From NCBI GenBank assembly GCA_905187815.1, contig CAJJJM010000004.1:1-64000 (forward strand): 64,000 nucleotides of DNA, given 5' to 3'. A program made the translations under genes and the position numbers. This document shows, piece after piece, positions 49,036 to 57,853 of this stretch (within the stretch, counting starts at the first letter, position 1; each line of letters begins with the position of its first letter). Source of the stretch: an uncultured Methanomassiliicoccaceae archaeon (GTDB lineage Archaea; Thermoplasmatota; Thermoplasmata; Methanomassiliicoccales; Methanomethylophilaceae). The notes under the pieces were generated by a model that worked only from the letters and a program-made list of their open reading frames with translations, did no database searches and was not told the DNA's origin.

Positions 49036-49887
49036 ATGAGCGGTACAGTAGCAGACGTCATGACGACCGCCCCCATAGTGGTGGAGGTCCCTGGCAGCCG
49101 CAGCGACGCGATCAACATCATGGTGAGGAACGGGCTAACCGGACTTCCGGTCATCCGCGCATCCGATGGGAAACTGATGGGCGTCGTCTCCAGGAGGGAC
49201 GTCTTCAGGAACTTCGAGGAGGACCAGCTCTCCCTCATCATGAAGAAGGGCTGCATCACAGTCACCCCCGAGACCACGGTCGAGGAGGCTGCGGCGATCT
49301 TCAGCACCAGAAGGATCCACAGGCTGCCCGTCGTCGACGGCGGCAACCTCGTGGGCATCGTCACGCCCACCGACCTCCTCCGCATCGTCAAGGAGATGAA
49401 GACCGACATGCTCGCCGAGGATGTTATCCGCACGACATGCGTCACCGCCTACGAGGAGGAGCCGCTCACCTACACGGTCCCCGCCATGAGGATCAGCGAT
49501 GTCCCCGCACTCCCGGTCCTCGATGCGCACGGCAGGCTCTCAGGCATCCTGACGGACAGGGACCTGTTCAGCGACCAGGTCAAGAACACCGACGACCTGA
49601 AGGCCCTGGGCATCGCCGACGTCGGGAACATGGCAGGAGCCAGGAACGTCCTGCCCCTGTTCTACACTGCCACGGACAAGTACATGTCCGACGACAGGAA
49701 GGTCAAGGACTTCATGGTCAAGGACCCGATCTCCGTATTCAAGAAGACGAACCTATCTGAGGTGGCAAGGATCATGCTGGCCAACGATTTCGGACAGATC
49801 CCGGTGCACGGGAACAAGGACGAGCTCGTGGGCATGGTTTATGATGTAGACGTGCTATGCGCCATCTCAGGTAATACCAATGAGTGA
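49036..49887 (+). CDS. Four-CBS-domain protein
   Basis: 283 residues, two Bateman modules: VADVMTTAPIVVEVPGSRSD, ITVTPETTVEEAAAIFSTRRIHRLPVVD, the degenerate third CBS near VIRTTCVTAYEEEPLTY, and VKDFMVKDPISVFKK at the end. CBS pairs bind adenine nucleotides and report energy or S-adenosyl compounds. No catalytic domain. Overlaps the start of glyS by eight bases, suggesting a link between energy state and translation. Confidence 0.9.
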   Translation: MSGTVADVMTTAPIVVEVPGSRSDAINIMVRNGLTGLPVIRASDGKLMGVVSRRDVFRNFEEDQLSLIMKKGCITVTPETTVEEAAAIFSTRRIHRLPVVDGGNLVGIVTPTDLLRIVKEMKTDMLAEDVIRTTCVTAYEEEPLTYTVPAMRISDVPALPVLDAHGRLSGILTDRDLFSDQVKNTDDLKALGIADVGNMAGARNVLPLFYTATDKYMSDDRKVKDFMVKDPISVFKKTNLSEVARIMLANDFGQIPVHGNKDELVGMVYDVDVLCAISGNTNE

Positions 49888-51592
49888 TTCAAACGCTAAT
49901 GACCTGATGTCCCTCTGCAAACGCAGAGGGTTCATCTGGCCTTCCTTCGAGCTCTACGGCGGCGTGGCCGGCATGTACGACTACGGTCCGCTGGGATGCT
50001 CCCTCAGGAACAACATCGTCGAGGTCTGGAGGTCCATATACAAGGGGCGCGAGGGCTTCGTCGAGATCGACTCCGAGACCGTCAACCCCAGGGAGGTCTT
50101 CAAGGCTTCCGGGCACGTCGACGAGTTCGCCGACCTTCTGACCTATTGCACCAAGTGCCAGGCCCCATTCAGGGCAGACCACCTGGTAAAGGACTTCTAC
50201 GAGAACGCCGACGTCCTCACCGCCAAGCAGCTCGAGGAGGCCTTCGTCGAGCACAACATCAAGTGCCCCGACTGCGGAGGAGACCTCGGCCCCGTCGAGG
50301 AGTTCAACCTCATGTTCAAGACCCACATCGGCCCTGGTTCCGCCCGTGTGGGATACCTCAGGCCCGAGACCGCCCAGGGCATCTTCGTGAACTTCCCCAA
50401 CCTCTACAGGTACAACAGGGAGAAGATGCCCCTGGGGGTCATCCAGACCGGCAGAAGCTACAGGAACGAGATCGCGCCCCGTCAGGGCATGATTAGGATG
50501 AGGGAGTTCAACCAGATGGAGGTCGAGCTCTTCGTCGACCCCGAGGACAAGGACTGGCCCAGGTTCCACGAGATCGAGAACGAGACCCTGGACCTCATCC
50601 CCAACACGACCTGTGAGCCCGTCACGATGACGGTCAAGGAGGCCGTGGAGAAGGGCATCATCGCCAACCGCGTCCTCGCCTACTTCGTGTACACGACCAA
50701 GCAGCTCCTCACCACAGTGGGCATCGACCCGGCCAGGCTCAGGTTCAGGGAGCACCTCCAGGACGAGATGGCCCACTATGCCGCCGACTGCTGGGATGCC
50801 GAGGTTCTCCTGTCCTACGGCTGGACGGAGATCGTGGGCATCGCCGACAGGGGATGCTGGGACCTCTCCAGGCATGCGCAGTTCTCCGGAGCCGACCTCA
50901 CCCACTTCAAGAGGTTCGACGAGCCCCGCGAGATGGAGGTCGAGAGGATCCGCGCCAAGCACAAGGCGCTCGGACCCGCGTTCAAGGCCAAGGCCAAGGC
51001 GATCGCCACTGCGATGGAGTCCATGGACCCCTCCGCGGTCAAGGACGGCAAGCTCATTGTCAACGTCGACGGCGAGGACATCGAGCTGACCGACGAGTAT
51101 TTCGAGGTTGCCACCGTCAGGGAGAAGGTTGCCGGCGAGCGCGTCGTTCCTCACGTCATCGAGCCTTCGCACGGACTCGACAGGATCTTCTATTCCGTGC
51201 TCGAGCACGCCTACTCCCACGACGAGAAGGAGGACTACACCGTTCTCCGGCTCGCTCCCGCCGTCGCTCCCATCAAGGTCGGGGTGTTCCCCCTCATGGA
51301 GAAGGACGGGCTGGACGACATGGCCAAGGACATCTACTCCAAGGTCCACTCTCACAGGGTCGAGGCATACTACGACGGATCCGGAACCATCGGCAAGAGG
51401 TACGCCAGGATGGACGAGGTGGGCACCCCATGGTGCATCACAGTCGACTACGACTCCCTCCCCGGAGGCGCCGCCGAGGGCACAGTCACGATCCGCGACA
51501 GGGATACCACCGAGCAGAAGCGCGTGCCTGTGGACAGGATCGCCGAGATCGTCGACGACCTGCTGGCCGGTAAGCCGTTCGCCGACCTGTGA
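49880..51592 (+). CDS. glyS: Glycyl-tRNA synthetase, archaeal/eukaryotic alpha2 type
   Basis: 570 residues. RRGFIWPSFELYGGVAGMYDYGPLG at the start, zinc-type CTKCQ...CPDCGG, YLRPETAQGIFVNFPNLYRY, motif 2 GRSYRNEIAPRQGMIRMREF, motif 3 EPSHGLDRIFYSVLEHAY, and a C-terminal anticodon domain from about 460. Homodimeric GlyRS. AGGTAA serves as ribosome site inside the CBS gene. Cognate tRNA-Gly(GCC) lies 40 kb away in this window. Confidence 0.97.
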   Translation: MSDSNANDLMSLCKRRGFIWPSFELYGGVAGMYDYGPLGCSLRNNIVEVWRSIYKGREGFVEIDSETVNPREVFKASGHVDEFADLLTYCTKCQAPFRADHLVKDFYENADVLTAKQLEEAFVEHNIKCPDCGGDLGPVEEFNLMFKTHIGPGSARVGYLRPETAQGIFVNFPNLYRYNREKMPLGVIQTGRSYRNEIAPRQGMIRMREFNQMEVELFVDPEDKDWPRFHEIENETLDLIPNTTCEPVTMTVKEAVEKGIIANRVLAYFVYTTKQLLTTVGIDPARLRFREHLQDEMAHYAADCWDAEVLLSYGWTEIVGIADRGCWDLSRHAQFSGADLTHFKRFDEPREMEVERIRAKHKALGPAFKAKAKAIATAMESMDPSAVKDGKLIVNVDGEDIELTDEYFEVATVREKVAGERVVPHVIEPSHGLDRIFYSVLEHAYSHDEKEDYTVLRLAPAVAPIKVGVFPLMEKDGLDDMAKDIYSKVHSHRVEAYYDGSGTIGKRYARMDEVGTPWCITVDYDSLPGGAAEGTVTIRDRDTTEQKRVPVDRIAEIVDDLLAGKPFADL

Positions 51593-51764
51593 AGGTATAT
51601 AATACCTCGCTGTGAACGTCATCGATGTGACGATAAACCCCTTCCAAAAACCCATTCTTCTACGATTATCGAAATAGTTCTACGGATTCCGAGTGAATCG
51701 AAGGATCCAAGCAACATCATTATATCCGCAGCACGGCCTAGTCATCATCACAGAGGTGAATTCT

Positions 51765-52940
51765 ATGGCTGTAAAGGACCTAGAGGATCTGAAGAAGATT
51801 ACCATGCTCAGATCGCAGATAGACGGCATCTCCGTTGAACAGGTGATGACCGCCGAGTTCCCGACCGTTTCGTCGGACGATCGCATCTCGGATGCGCTGT
51901 CGGTCATGAGAGAGACCAAGTACCAGGACATCCCCGTCGTGGACAACGGCGAGTTCATGGGAATGGTCAGCTACGCTTCGATCCTCAGGAAGAAGAGCGT
52001 GACGCTCGACGCCAAGGTCAAGAACTTCATCCGCCAGCTCCCCTCGGTGACCTCCGACATGCAGATCACCAAGATCGCTGAGATGATGGTCTCCAACAAC
52101 TGCAGGCAGCTTCCCGTCGTGAACGGGAAGAAGATCATCGGTATCGTCAGGAGGACCATGCTCCTGGACATCGTCAGGGACATCAAGGCCCTGAAGGAGA
52201 TCAAGGTCTGGGAGATCATGAGCAACCCCGTGGAGTCCGTGAAGGCGAACGACCTGATGGACGACGCCCTCGACATCATGATCCGCGAGGACTACAGGAC
52301 CATCCCCGTCGTGAACGACACCAACAACGTGATCGGAATCGTCGGAATGAGGGAGATCATCGACAACAACTGGAAGAAGGAGAACAAGACGATCGGGGAC
52401 CTCGAGAAGAGCTCCCGCTCCCAGATCACCGTGGAGTCCATCGCCCTTACGTCGGTCAAGACCATCGCATGGGACAGCGACATCGCGGAAGCGGTCGACG
52501 AGATGAGGGAGTACAGCATCTCCACCATTCCTGTGGTCGAGGGCAAGGACCTCGTGGGTGTCCTCACAGAGTACGACATCATCGAGCTGCTCGCGGCCTG
52601 CAGGGAGAGGGACATGCTGTTCGTCCAGATCTCCGGCCTCGAGGATGACGAGAAGGACGCGGTCGACGCGATCTACGCGGACATCGAGTCCATGGTCACC
52701 AAGGTCTCGAAGATCTACAAGCCCGAATCCTTCAACATGCACGTCTCCAGGTACAACGACGTGGGTGGCAACTACAAGTACAGCATCAGCGCGAGGCTGT
52801 TCATCAACGGCGAGGCCATCATGGCCAAGCAGGTCGGCTGGGACCTCATCCAGACCGCCGGAGACCTCATCAACAAGCTCGAGGACGCCGTCATCAACAT
52901 GAAGGACTCGAAGGTCACCTTCCGCAAGAGGAAGAAGTAA
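51765..52940 (+). CDS. CBS protein with C-terminal ribosome-hibernation-factor-like domain
   Basis: 391 residues. Four CBS repeats (about 22-80, 84-140, 148-205, 220-280; for example VEQVMTAEFPTVSSDDRIS, VWEIMSNPVESVKAND), then a ~100-residue tail (ESFNMHVSRYNDVGGNYKYS, LINKLEDAVINMKDSK, basic RKRKK end) with the beta-alpha pattern of HPF/RaiA (S30AE) factors, which occupy the small-subunit decoding site. Nucleotide-gated ribosome hibernation is the inferred role. AGAGGTGA before ATG 51765. A strong terminator follows. Confidence 0.78.
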   Translation: MAVKDLEDLKKITMLRSQIDGISVEQVMTAEFPTVSSDDRISDALSVMRETKYQDIPVVDNGEFMGMVSYASILRKKSVTLDAKVKNFIRQLPSVTSDMQITKIAEMMVSNNCRQLPVVNGKKIIGIVRRTMLLDIVRDIKALKEIKVWEIMSNPVESVKANDLMDDALDIMIREDYRTIPVVNDTNNVIGIVGMREIIDNNWKKENKTIGDLEKSSRSQITVESIALTSVKTIAWDSDIAEAVDEMREYSISTIPVVEGKDLVGVLTEYDIIELLAACRERDMLFVQISGLEDDEKDAVDAIYADIESMVTKVSKIYKPESFNMHVSRYNDVGGNYKYSISARLFINGEAIMAKQVGWDLIQTAGDLINKLEDAVINMKDSKVTFRKRKK

Positions 52941-52948
52941 ACAATCAA

Positions 52949-52976
52949 GGGGTGTGGGTTCCCACACCCCGTCTTT
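52949..52976 (+). terminator. Strong terminator after the CBS-HPF gene
   Basis: GGGGTGTGGG-TT-CCCACACCCC, a perfect 10-bp stem followed by GTCTTTC. A second hairpin (CCCCTCC...GGAGGGG, about 52989-53007) just downstream probably ends the convergent zinc-ribbon gene. Confidence 0.75.
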
Positions 52977-53026
52977 CAATGGTTTCAACCCCTCCGCGGA
53001 GGAGGGGTAAGTTGTTTCTCAACCGC

Positions 53027-54199
53027 TCACTTGAGCATCTTGCCGCATCTGGGGCACCAGTCGGCGTTGGCGGGCACGACGTTGCCGCACTCGGGGCATA
53101 CGACGGTTTCGCTGGAGACATCCTCCGTGCCGTCAGCGTGGACGACCACGTTCTCGTCATCCTCATCGAAGGCGGCTCCGCACTTGGGGCACACCTTCGC
53201 GTCGCCCGGGACCTCGGCACCGCACTCGGAGCATGTGAAGGAGTCTTTCTTCTTGGGTTTCAACTCTTCCGGAACGTCGATGTAGGCACCGCACTTCCTG
53301 CAGTTGACCTCTCCGGGGAGGACCATGGCTCCGCACTGCTTGCACCTTCCGTATCCCTGGGGATACAGCCTGCCCTCGGCCTCCATCTTGGCGCGGGTCT
53401 TCTCGGCGCTGCGCCTCATGAGGGCGGAGAAGATCAGGATGATGAAGAACACGATGGCCGCGTAGGCGACGGTGTATGCAGCACCCGTGAGGGCGAGGTT
53501 CGTCTCGGAGGCGTTGTTGTTGACGATGGCGTTCATGCTCTCCACGGCGTTGTTCTGGGGGAGGACGATGAATGCTCCCATCACGTAGAGGCTTCCATCG
53601 GGGACATCCACTCCGGAGACGGTGACATGGTACACGCCGTTCTCATCCACCGTGACTGTTCCGCCGAGGGTGGAATCGCCGTGTTCGAGCGTCGTCGGAT
53701 CGAACCGTATCTCCTGCAAGGAGTTCATGTCGCCGTTCAGAGCGACCGTCATGCTCTGAACCCTGTAGCACTGGAAGACGATCTCCCAGCTGCCGTCGTT
53801 CTCGACCACGTAGGGCTGAACGGTGAACGTGGCCGTGTCGTCCTCCATGTCGTAGACGACATCGCTGATGTAGTCGTTCTCCTGTCCGGCCAGGTTGTCC
53901 TGGACGGCGTCGAGGGTCCCAGAGAACACGGTGGTCATTACCGGTACGGCGAGGACGATGAACGCCACTCCGACGACCGCCTTGACCTTGACCGAGGACA
54001 CTCCGAGGAGATGGGGAATCATGTACAGCAGGACAGCTACTATGAAGAAGCCGAAGCACGAGTTGCTGAAGTAGATCTCCAGAAGGAGAGACAGCAATAT
54101 GGCGACGACTATGCCGACCCACTGTTTGACCGAGAGGGCCTTGAAATCCAGGACGAGCCCTTTGCCTGCGGATCCCAGACCCTTCTTTTCTTCTGTCAT
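53027..54199 (-). CDS. Membrane protein with three C-terminal zinc ribbons
   Basis: 390 residues. Two spans near the N-terminus (VGIVVAILLSLLLEIYF, CFGFFIVAVLLYMIPHLL), a third (AVVGVAFIVLAVPVMTT), an exported region of about 170 residues, and a fourth span (YAAIVFFIILIFSAL). Cytoplasmic zinc ribbons follow: CKQCGAMVLPGEVNCRKCG, CSECGAEVPGDAKVCPKCG, CPECGNVVPANADWCPRCG. Zinc-ribbon membrane proteins of this kind are common in archaea, function unknown. Start ATG 54199 has GTTTTAATAATCC about 27 bases upstream. Confidence 0.78.
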   Translation of the reverse strand: MTEEKKGLGSAGKGLVLDFKALSVKQWVGIVVAILLSLLLEIYFSNSCFGFFIVAVLLYMIPHLLGVSSVKVKAVVGVAFIVLAVPVMTTVFSGTLDAVQDNLAGQENDYISDVVYDMEDDTATFTVQPYVVENDGSWEIVFQCYRVQSMTVALNGDMNSLQEIRFDPTTLEHGDSTLGGTVTVDENGVYHVTVSGVDVPDGSLYVMGAFIVLPQNNAVESMNAIVNNNASETNLALTGAAYTVAYAAIVFFIILIFSALMRRSAEKTRAKMEAEGRLYPQGYGRCKQCGAMVLPGEVNCRKCGAYIDVPEELKPKKKDSFTCSECGAEVPGDAKVCPKCGAAFDEDDENVVVHADGTEDVSSETVVCPECGNVVPANADWCPRCGKMLK

Positions 54200-54329
54200 C
54201 GTCACTTGGTAACGGGAGGATTATTAAAACCTGATTGTGGCATCAATCGGGCCCCCCGTTCGTTCGAGCCTCCGGGAGTCCCTTCCTGTCGGCATCATGG
54301 ATATATCGGGGAACTGTGTTGGGGTCATC

Positions 54330-55259
54330 ATGGCCATCCTGACCCTTGTATGTCCCGCCTGCGGGAAGAGCGCACTCATCGACGACGAGGACGAGAATTC
54401 CTTCTGCATGCACTGCGGGGTCCGCTTCGAGGACCTGGCTATCGAGAGCGCCATCCGCATCGAGCCGGTCGTGGAGCAGGCGCTTAGGCTCTACGGAGCC
54501 GTTGGTGACGCACCCTACGAGCCCGCGGACTACAGCGGGGAGCCATGGTATCCCCAGGTGCAGGATGTCGAGACCCTTCTCATCGAGGGCGACGCCGAAG
54601 GTGCCGCCGACAAGCTGGCGGGGATCCTCGATGCGAACCAGGAGGCCTCTGCCGACATCGAGAGGTGCATGCATGACGTCATCGCGGGATGGCTGGTGGA
54701 CTGTATCACCGAGGGCGACGCGTACTCCGGCGGCCTGGCGGACATATGCAGGCTCATCGAGGTGTACGGCGAGGATTCCGGTCCGAACGTCCTCATCGCG
54801 TCCCTGTTCTACGCCATCGCCCAGACCCCGGAACTCGTCAGGGTGCCGGAGGACTCCGCGATCATATCCGAGACGCTGTTCAACCTCCTCCTCGACTACC
54901 CCGAGGTGGAGCCCGACATCAGGATGCAGCTGGAGATGTGCACTGACTTCATGCATGCCAGCGGCCTGCTCATCGACCAGGCGGACAGCCTCAGCACCGA
55001 CGAGCAGGAGATGGAGGACATCCGCGAGTGGATCTACAGGCTCCAGGACTTCGTGAGGATGTTCGGGGATGCGATCTTCGACGCATGCGAGGTCGGGGAC
55101 GAGAAGCTCGACCATCTCACGCAGCAGTGGCTGGACTCCGATATATCCACCATCGGAGCGAACATCAGGGACATCGCGGACGAGTATCTCGACGGGGAGA
55201 TCGACGACGAGGCGGTCGTGTCCAAGGTGAAGGAGTGCCTCGATCTCTACCTCAATTAA
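54330..55259 (+). CDS. Zinc-finger-headed helical protein
   Basis: 309 residues. The N-terminus is a zinc finger (LVCPACGKSALIDDEDENSF then CMHCG); the rest is acidic and all-helical (VETLLIEGDAEGAADKLAGIL, DICRLIEVYGEDSGPNVLIAS), possibly TPR-like. No family name. GGATATATCGGGG at 54297 lies about 27 bases before ATG 54330, so I take that leaderless start. It is 46 bases upstream of the DRG GTPase gene and could share its transcript. Confidence 0.72.
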   Translation: MAILTLVCPACGKSALIDDEDENSFCMHCGVRFEDLAIESAIRIEPVVEQALRLYGAVGDAPYEPADYSGEPWYPQVQDVETLLIEGDAEGAADKLAGILDANQEASADIERCMHDVIAGWLVDCITEGDAYSGGLADICRLIEVYGEDSGPNVLIASLFYAIAQTPELVRVPEDSAIISETLFNLLLDYPEVEPDIRMQLEMCTDFMHASGLLIDQADSLSTDEQEMEDIREWIYRLQDFVRMFGDAIFDACEVGDEKLDHLTQQWLDSDISTIGANIRDIADEYLDGEIDDEAVVSKVKECLDLYLN

Positions 55260-55305
55260 AAGGAGATAAATACGCGGTGGGCATCGAGAGCCCCGGAGGG
55301 AGAGC

Positions 55306-56406
55306 ATGGCGACCATAGAGGAGCAGATCAAGGAATTGGAGGAGCAGATCTCCAAGACCAAGTACAACAAGGCCACCGAAGGCCACATCGGCAAGCTGAA
55401 GGCCAAGATCGCCAAGCTCACGCAGGAGGAGGAGAAGAGACGTGCCTCCAAAGGCCCCACCAAGGGATTCTACGTCAAGAAGGCCGGTAACGCCACGGTC
55501 GCTCTCGTCGGTTTCCCGTCCGTCGGAAAATCCACACTTCTCAATCAGCTCACAGGCGCCAAGTCCGAGGTCGGAGCCTATCACTTCACGACCCTGGACG
55601 TCGTCCCCGGAGTGATGGAGTACAACCACGCAAAGATCCAGATCCTGGACATGCCCGGTCTTATCAAGGACGCCTCCCGCGGTAAGGGAAGGGGCCGCGA
55701 GGTCATCGCGGCGGCCAGGTCCGCGGACGTCATCCTGTTGGTCGTCGACATCTTCAACCCGAACATGAACGTCCTGTTCAAGGAGCTGTACAATGCGGGC
55801 ATCCGTCTGAACCAGAAGAAGCCCGATGTCGTCATCACGCACTCAGACCACGGGGGGATCCTGGTCAAGCCCACTCTGAAGCTGACCAAGATCGACGTGG
55901 AGACGATCAAGGACATGACGTCCGCCTACGGGCATGTGAATGCGACCGTCGTCGTCCGTGAGGACATCGACGTGGAGCAGATGCTGGATGTGCTCGCCGG
56001 CAACAGGGTGTACATCAAGGCGGTCATGGCCATCAACAAGGTCGATCTGGCGAAGCCCGGACAGCTGGAGGCGGTCCTCGAGATGCACAAGCAGTATCGC
56101 TGCGTCCCCATTTCCGCGGCCACAGGGTATGGCGTCGACGACCTGAAGCAAGCTCTGTACGACACGATCGACATGATCCGCATATTCCTCAAGCCCCAGG
56201 GCCAGGAGGCGGACCTCGACATCCCGCTGATCGTCAAACGCGGGAACACCGTAGGCGACGTGTGCGAGCTCATTCACAGGGACTTCAGGAACAACTTCCG
56301 CTATGCCATGATCTGGGGCAAGAGCGCCAAGTTCCCCGGCCAGACGGTGGGCATGGACCATGTCGTGGCCGACGAGGACATAGTGTGCATCATCGTCAAG
56401 AGATGA
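55306..56406 (+). CDS. DRG/Obg-family GTPase
   Basis: 366 residues. N-terminal helical segment (EEQIKELEEQISKTKYNKAT), G1 GFPSVGKSTL, G2/G3 HFTTLDVVPG and LDMPGLIKDAS, G4 AINKVDLA, G5 ISAATGYG, and a C-terminal TGS domain (FLKPQGQEADLDIPLIV, MDHVVADEDIVCII). This is archaeal DRG, a ribosome-associated translation GTPase. Complete and of usual length. Confidence 0.96.
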   Translation: MATIEEQIKELEEQISKTKYNKATEGHIGKLKAKIAKLTQEEEKRRASKGPTKGFYVKKAGNATVALVGFPSVGKSTLLNQLTGAKSEVGAYHFTTLDVVPGVMEYNHAKIQILDMPGLIKDASRGKGRGREVIAAARSADVILLVVDIFNPNMNVLFKELYNAGIRLNQKKPDVVITHSDHGGILVKPTLKLTKIDVETIKDMTSAYGHVNATVVVREDIDVEQMLDVLAGNRVYIKAVMAINKVDLAKPGQLEAVLEMHKQYRCVPISAATGYGVDDLKQALYDTIDMIRIFLKPQGQEADLDIPLIVKRGNTVGDVCELIHRDFRNNFRYAMIWGKSAKFPGQTVGMDHVVADEDIVCIIVKR

Positions 56407-56491
56407 CGACCTGTTCGGAGATGGACAACCATCTTTTCAGTTGTCTATTGCTGCACATAATAGTGAAATACCATCCCTCGGATGCCGATTC

Positions 56492-57412
56492 ATGGCAAAG
56501 AGAGACCTCATTTCAGTGTCCGACATGCAGGACGAGTGGCCTGCGCTGGTGGACCTCGCCATCAAGCTGAAGGCAGAGCGCGGTCACCACGGCGACCCCC
56601 TCAAGGGCAAGACCCTCGCCATGATCTTCGAGAAGCCCAGCACCCGCACCAGGATCTCTTTCGATGTCGCGATCACCGAGCTCGGCGGTCACGCTCTCTA
56701 CATCGACGAGTCCAAGATGCAGATGGGTGTCCACAGCGAGACAGTCGAGGACACCGCCAGGGTCATGAGCCGTTTCGTTCACGGGATCATGTACAGAGCC
56801 TTCGACTACAAGATGATGGACAAGTTCGGGGAGTGGGCCACCGTTCCAGTCATCAGCGGACTGGACAACCTGGAGCACCCCTGTCAGGCACTCGCCGACA
56901 TGGTGACCATCAAGGAGAAGCTCGGCGGATTCCGTGGGAAGAAGCTCGTCTACCTCGGAGACGGCAACAACGTGTGCAACTCCCTGCTCTACGCATGCGC
57001 CATCATGGGAATCGACATGGTCGCATGCTGTCCCGCCGTCCGCATGCCCAACGCGGAGATCATGTGGAAGGCATCGAAGATCGCGGAGGCCAACGGGTCC
57101 CAGATCATCGCCTCCCACGACCCCCAGGAGGCATGCGTCGATGCGGATGTCCTGTACACCGACACCTGGATCTCCATGGGTGACAAGACGTCCGAGGAGG
57201 ACGCCATCAAGCTGTTCCAGGCGTACCAGATCAACGACCAGCTTCTGTCCATCGCCAAGCCCACCTGCATCGTGATGCACTGCCTCCCCGCGCACAGGGG
57301 ACAGGAGATCACGAACGAGGTCATCGAGGGCCCCCACAGCGTGGTCTTCGACCAGGCCGAGAACAGGCTCCACGCCCAGAAGGCCGTCCTGTACACCCTC
57401 ATGAAGGACTGA
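56492..57412 (+). CDS. argF: Ornithine carbamoyltransferase
   Basis: 306 residues. Carbamoyl-phosphate loop EKPSTRTRISF, HPCQALADM, ornithine loop VLYTDTWISMGD (the D-x-W-x-S-M-G variant), and HCLPAHRG. It makes citrulline from ornithine in arginine synthesis. SISVSDM at the start aligns with other OTCs, supporting ATG 56492. It stands alone between the DRG gene and a terminator; other arginine genes are outside the window. Confidence 0.95.
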   Translation: MAKRDLISVSDMQDEWPALVDLAIKLKAERGHHGDPLKGKTLAMIFEKPSTRTRISFDVAITELGGHALYIDESKMQMGVHSETVEDTARVMSRFVHGIMYRAFDYKMMDKFGEWATVPVISGLDNLEHPCQALADMVTIKEKLGGFRGKKLVYLGDGNNVCNSLLYACAIMGIDMVACCPAVRMPNAEIMWKASKIAEANGSQIIASHDPQEACVDADVLYTDTWISMGDKTSEEDAIKLFQAYQINDQLLSIAKPTCIVMHCLPAHRGQEITNEVIEGPHSVVFDQAENRLHAQKAVLYTLMKD

Positions 57413-57422
57413 AACCCTTGAT

Positions 57423-57484
57423 CCGACCGTACGGTCGGGCCGGCATCCCCGGAATCACGCAGGGATGCCGGCATCATCTTTTCT
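57423..57484 (+). terminator. Palindrome and terminator after argF
   Basis: CCGACCGTACGGTCGG (57423-57438) is a perfect 16-base palindrome. It is followed by GCCGGCATCCC ... GGGATGCCGGC (57439-57449 and 57462-57472, an 11-bp stem) and then ATCATCTTTTC. The second hairpin is a convincing terminator. Confidence 0.75.
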
Positions 57485-57853
57485 CATCCCCGAATGGATC
57501 CCATTTCTCTCGATGATTCAGCAGGTGATGTGCTGGCAGGGTCCGTTTGATCGGCGACAAGCAGCATCCCGCAGATGGATGTCTCTGCGGTGATGCCCAT
57601 GTTGCTCATGCTGAGATTGATCCCGTTGGTGAATCCTCAGACTATTATGGTGAGCATCTGAGGATAAGCATGATCCTGACGGAGAACAGAAGAACGTATA
57701 CGATCTCTTGACCTGGTGAAGTCAGAGCTCTGACCATCACATCATATTCGATCCCATCGGAACAGCGAAGCCTGCTGTTCTGAAGATTCATCAAGGATTT
57801 GGGAGAAGAAGATCCCCCCGAAGGGGGAAAGGGTTTGGGTTACTGCTATGCGC
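57485..57853. other. Gene-poor stretch before the methyltransferase gene
   Basis: I see no supportable complete gene here. On the minus strand about 44 codons are open from ATG 57612 to about 57490 (MSNMGITAETSICGMLLVAD in part), without a ribosome site or family match. The stretch is less GC-rich than its flanks. The right end carries a hairpin, CCCCCGAAGGGGG, near 57815 that may end the methyltransferase transcript. It may be a decayed gene. Confidence 0.4.
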
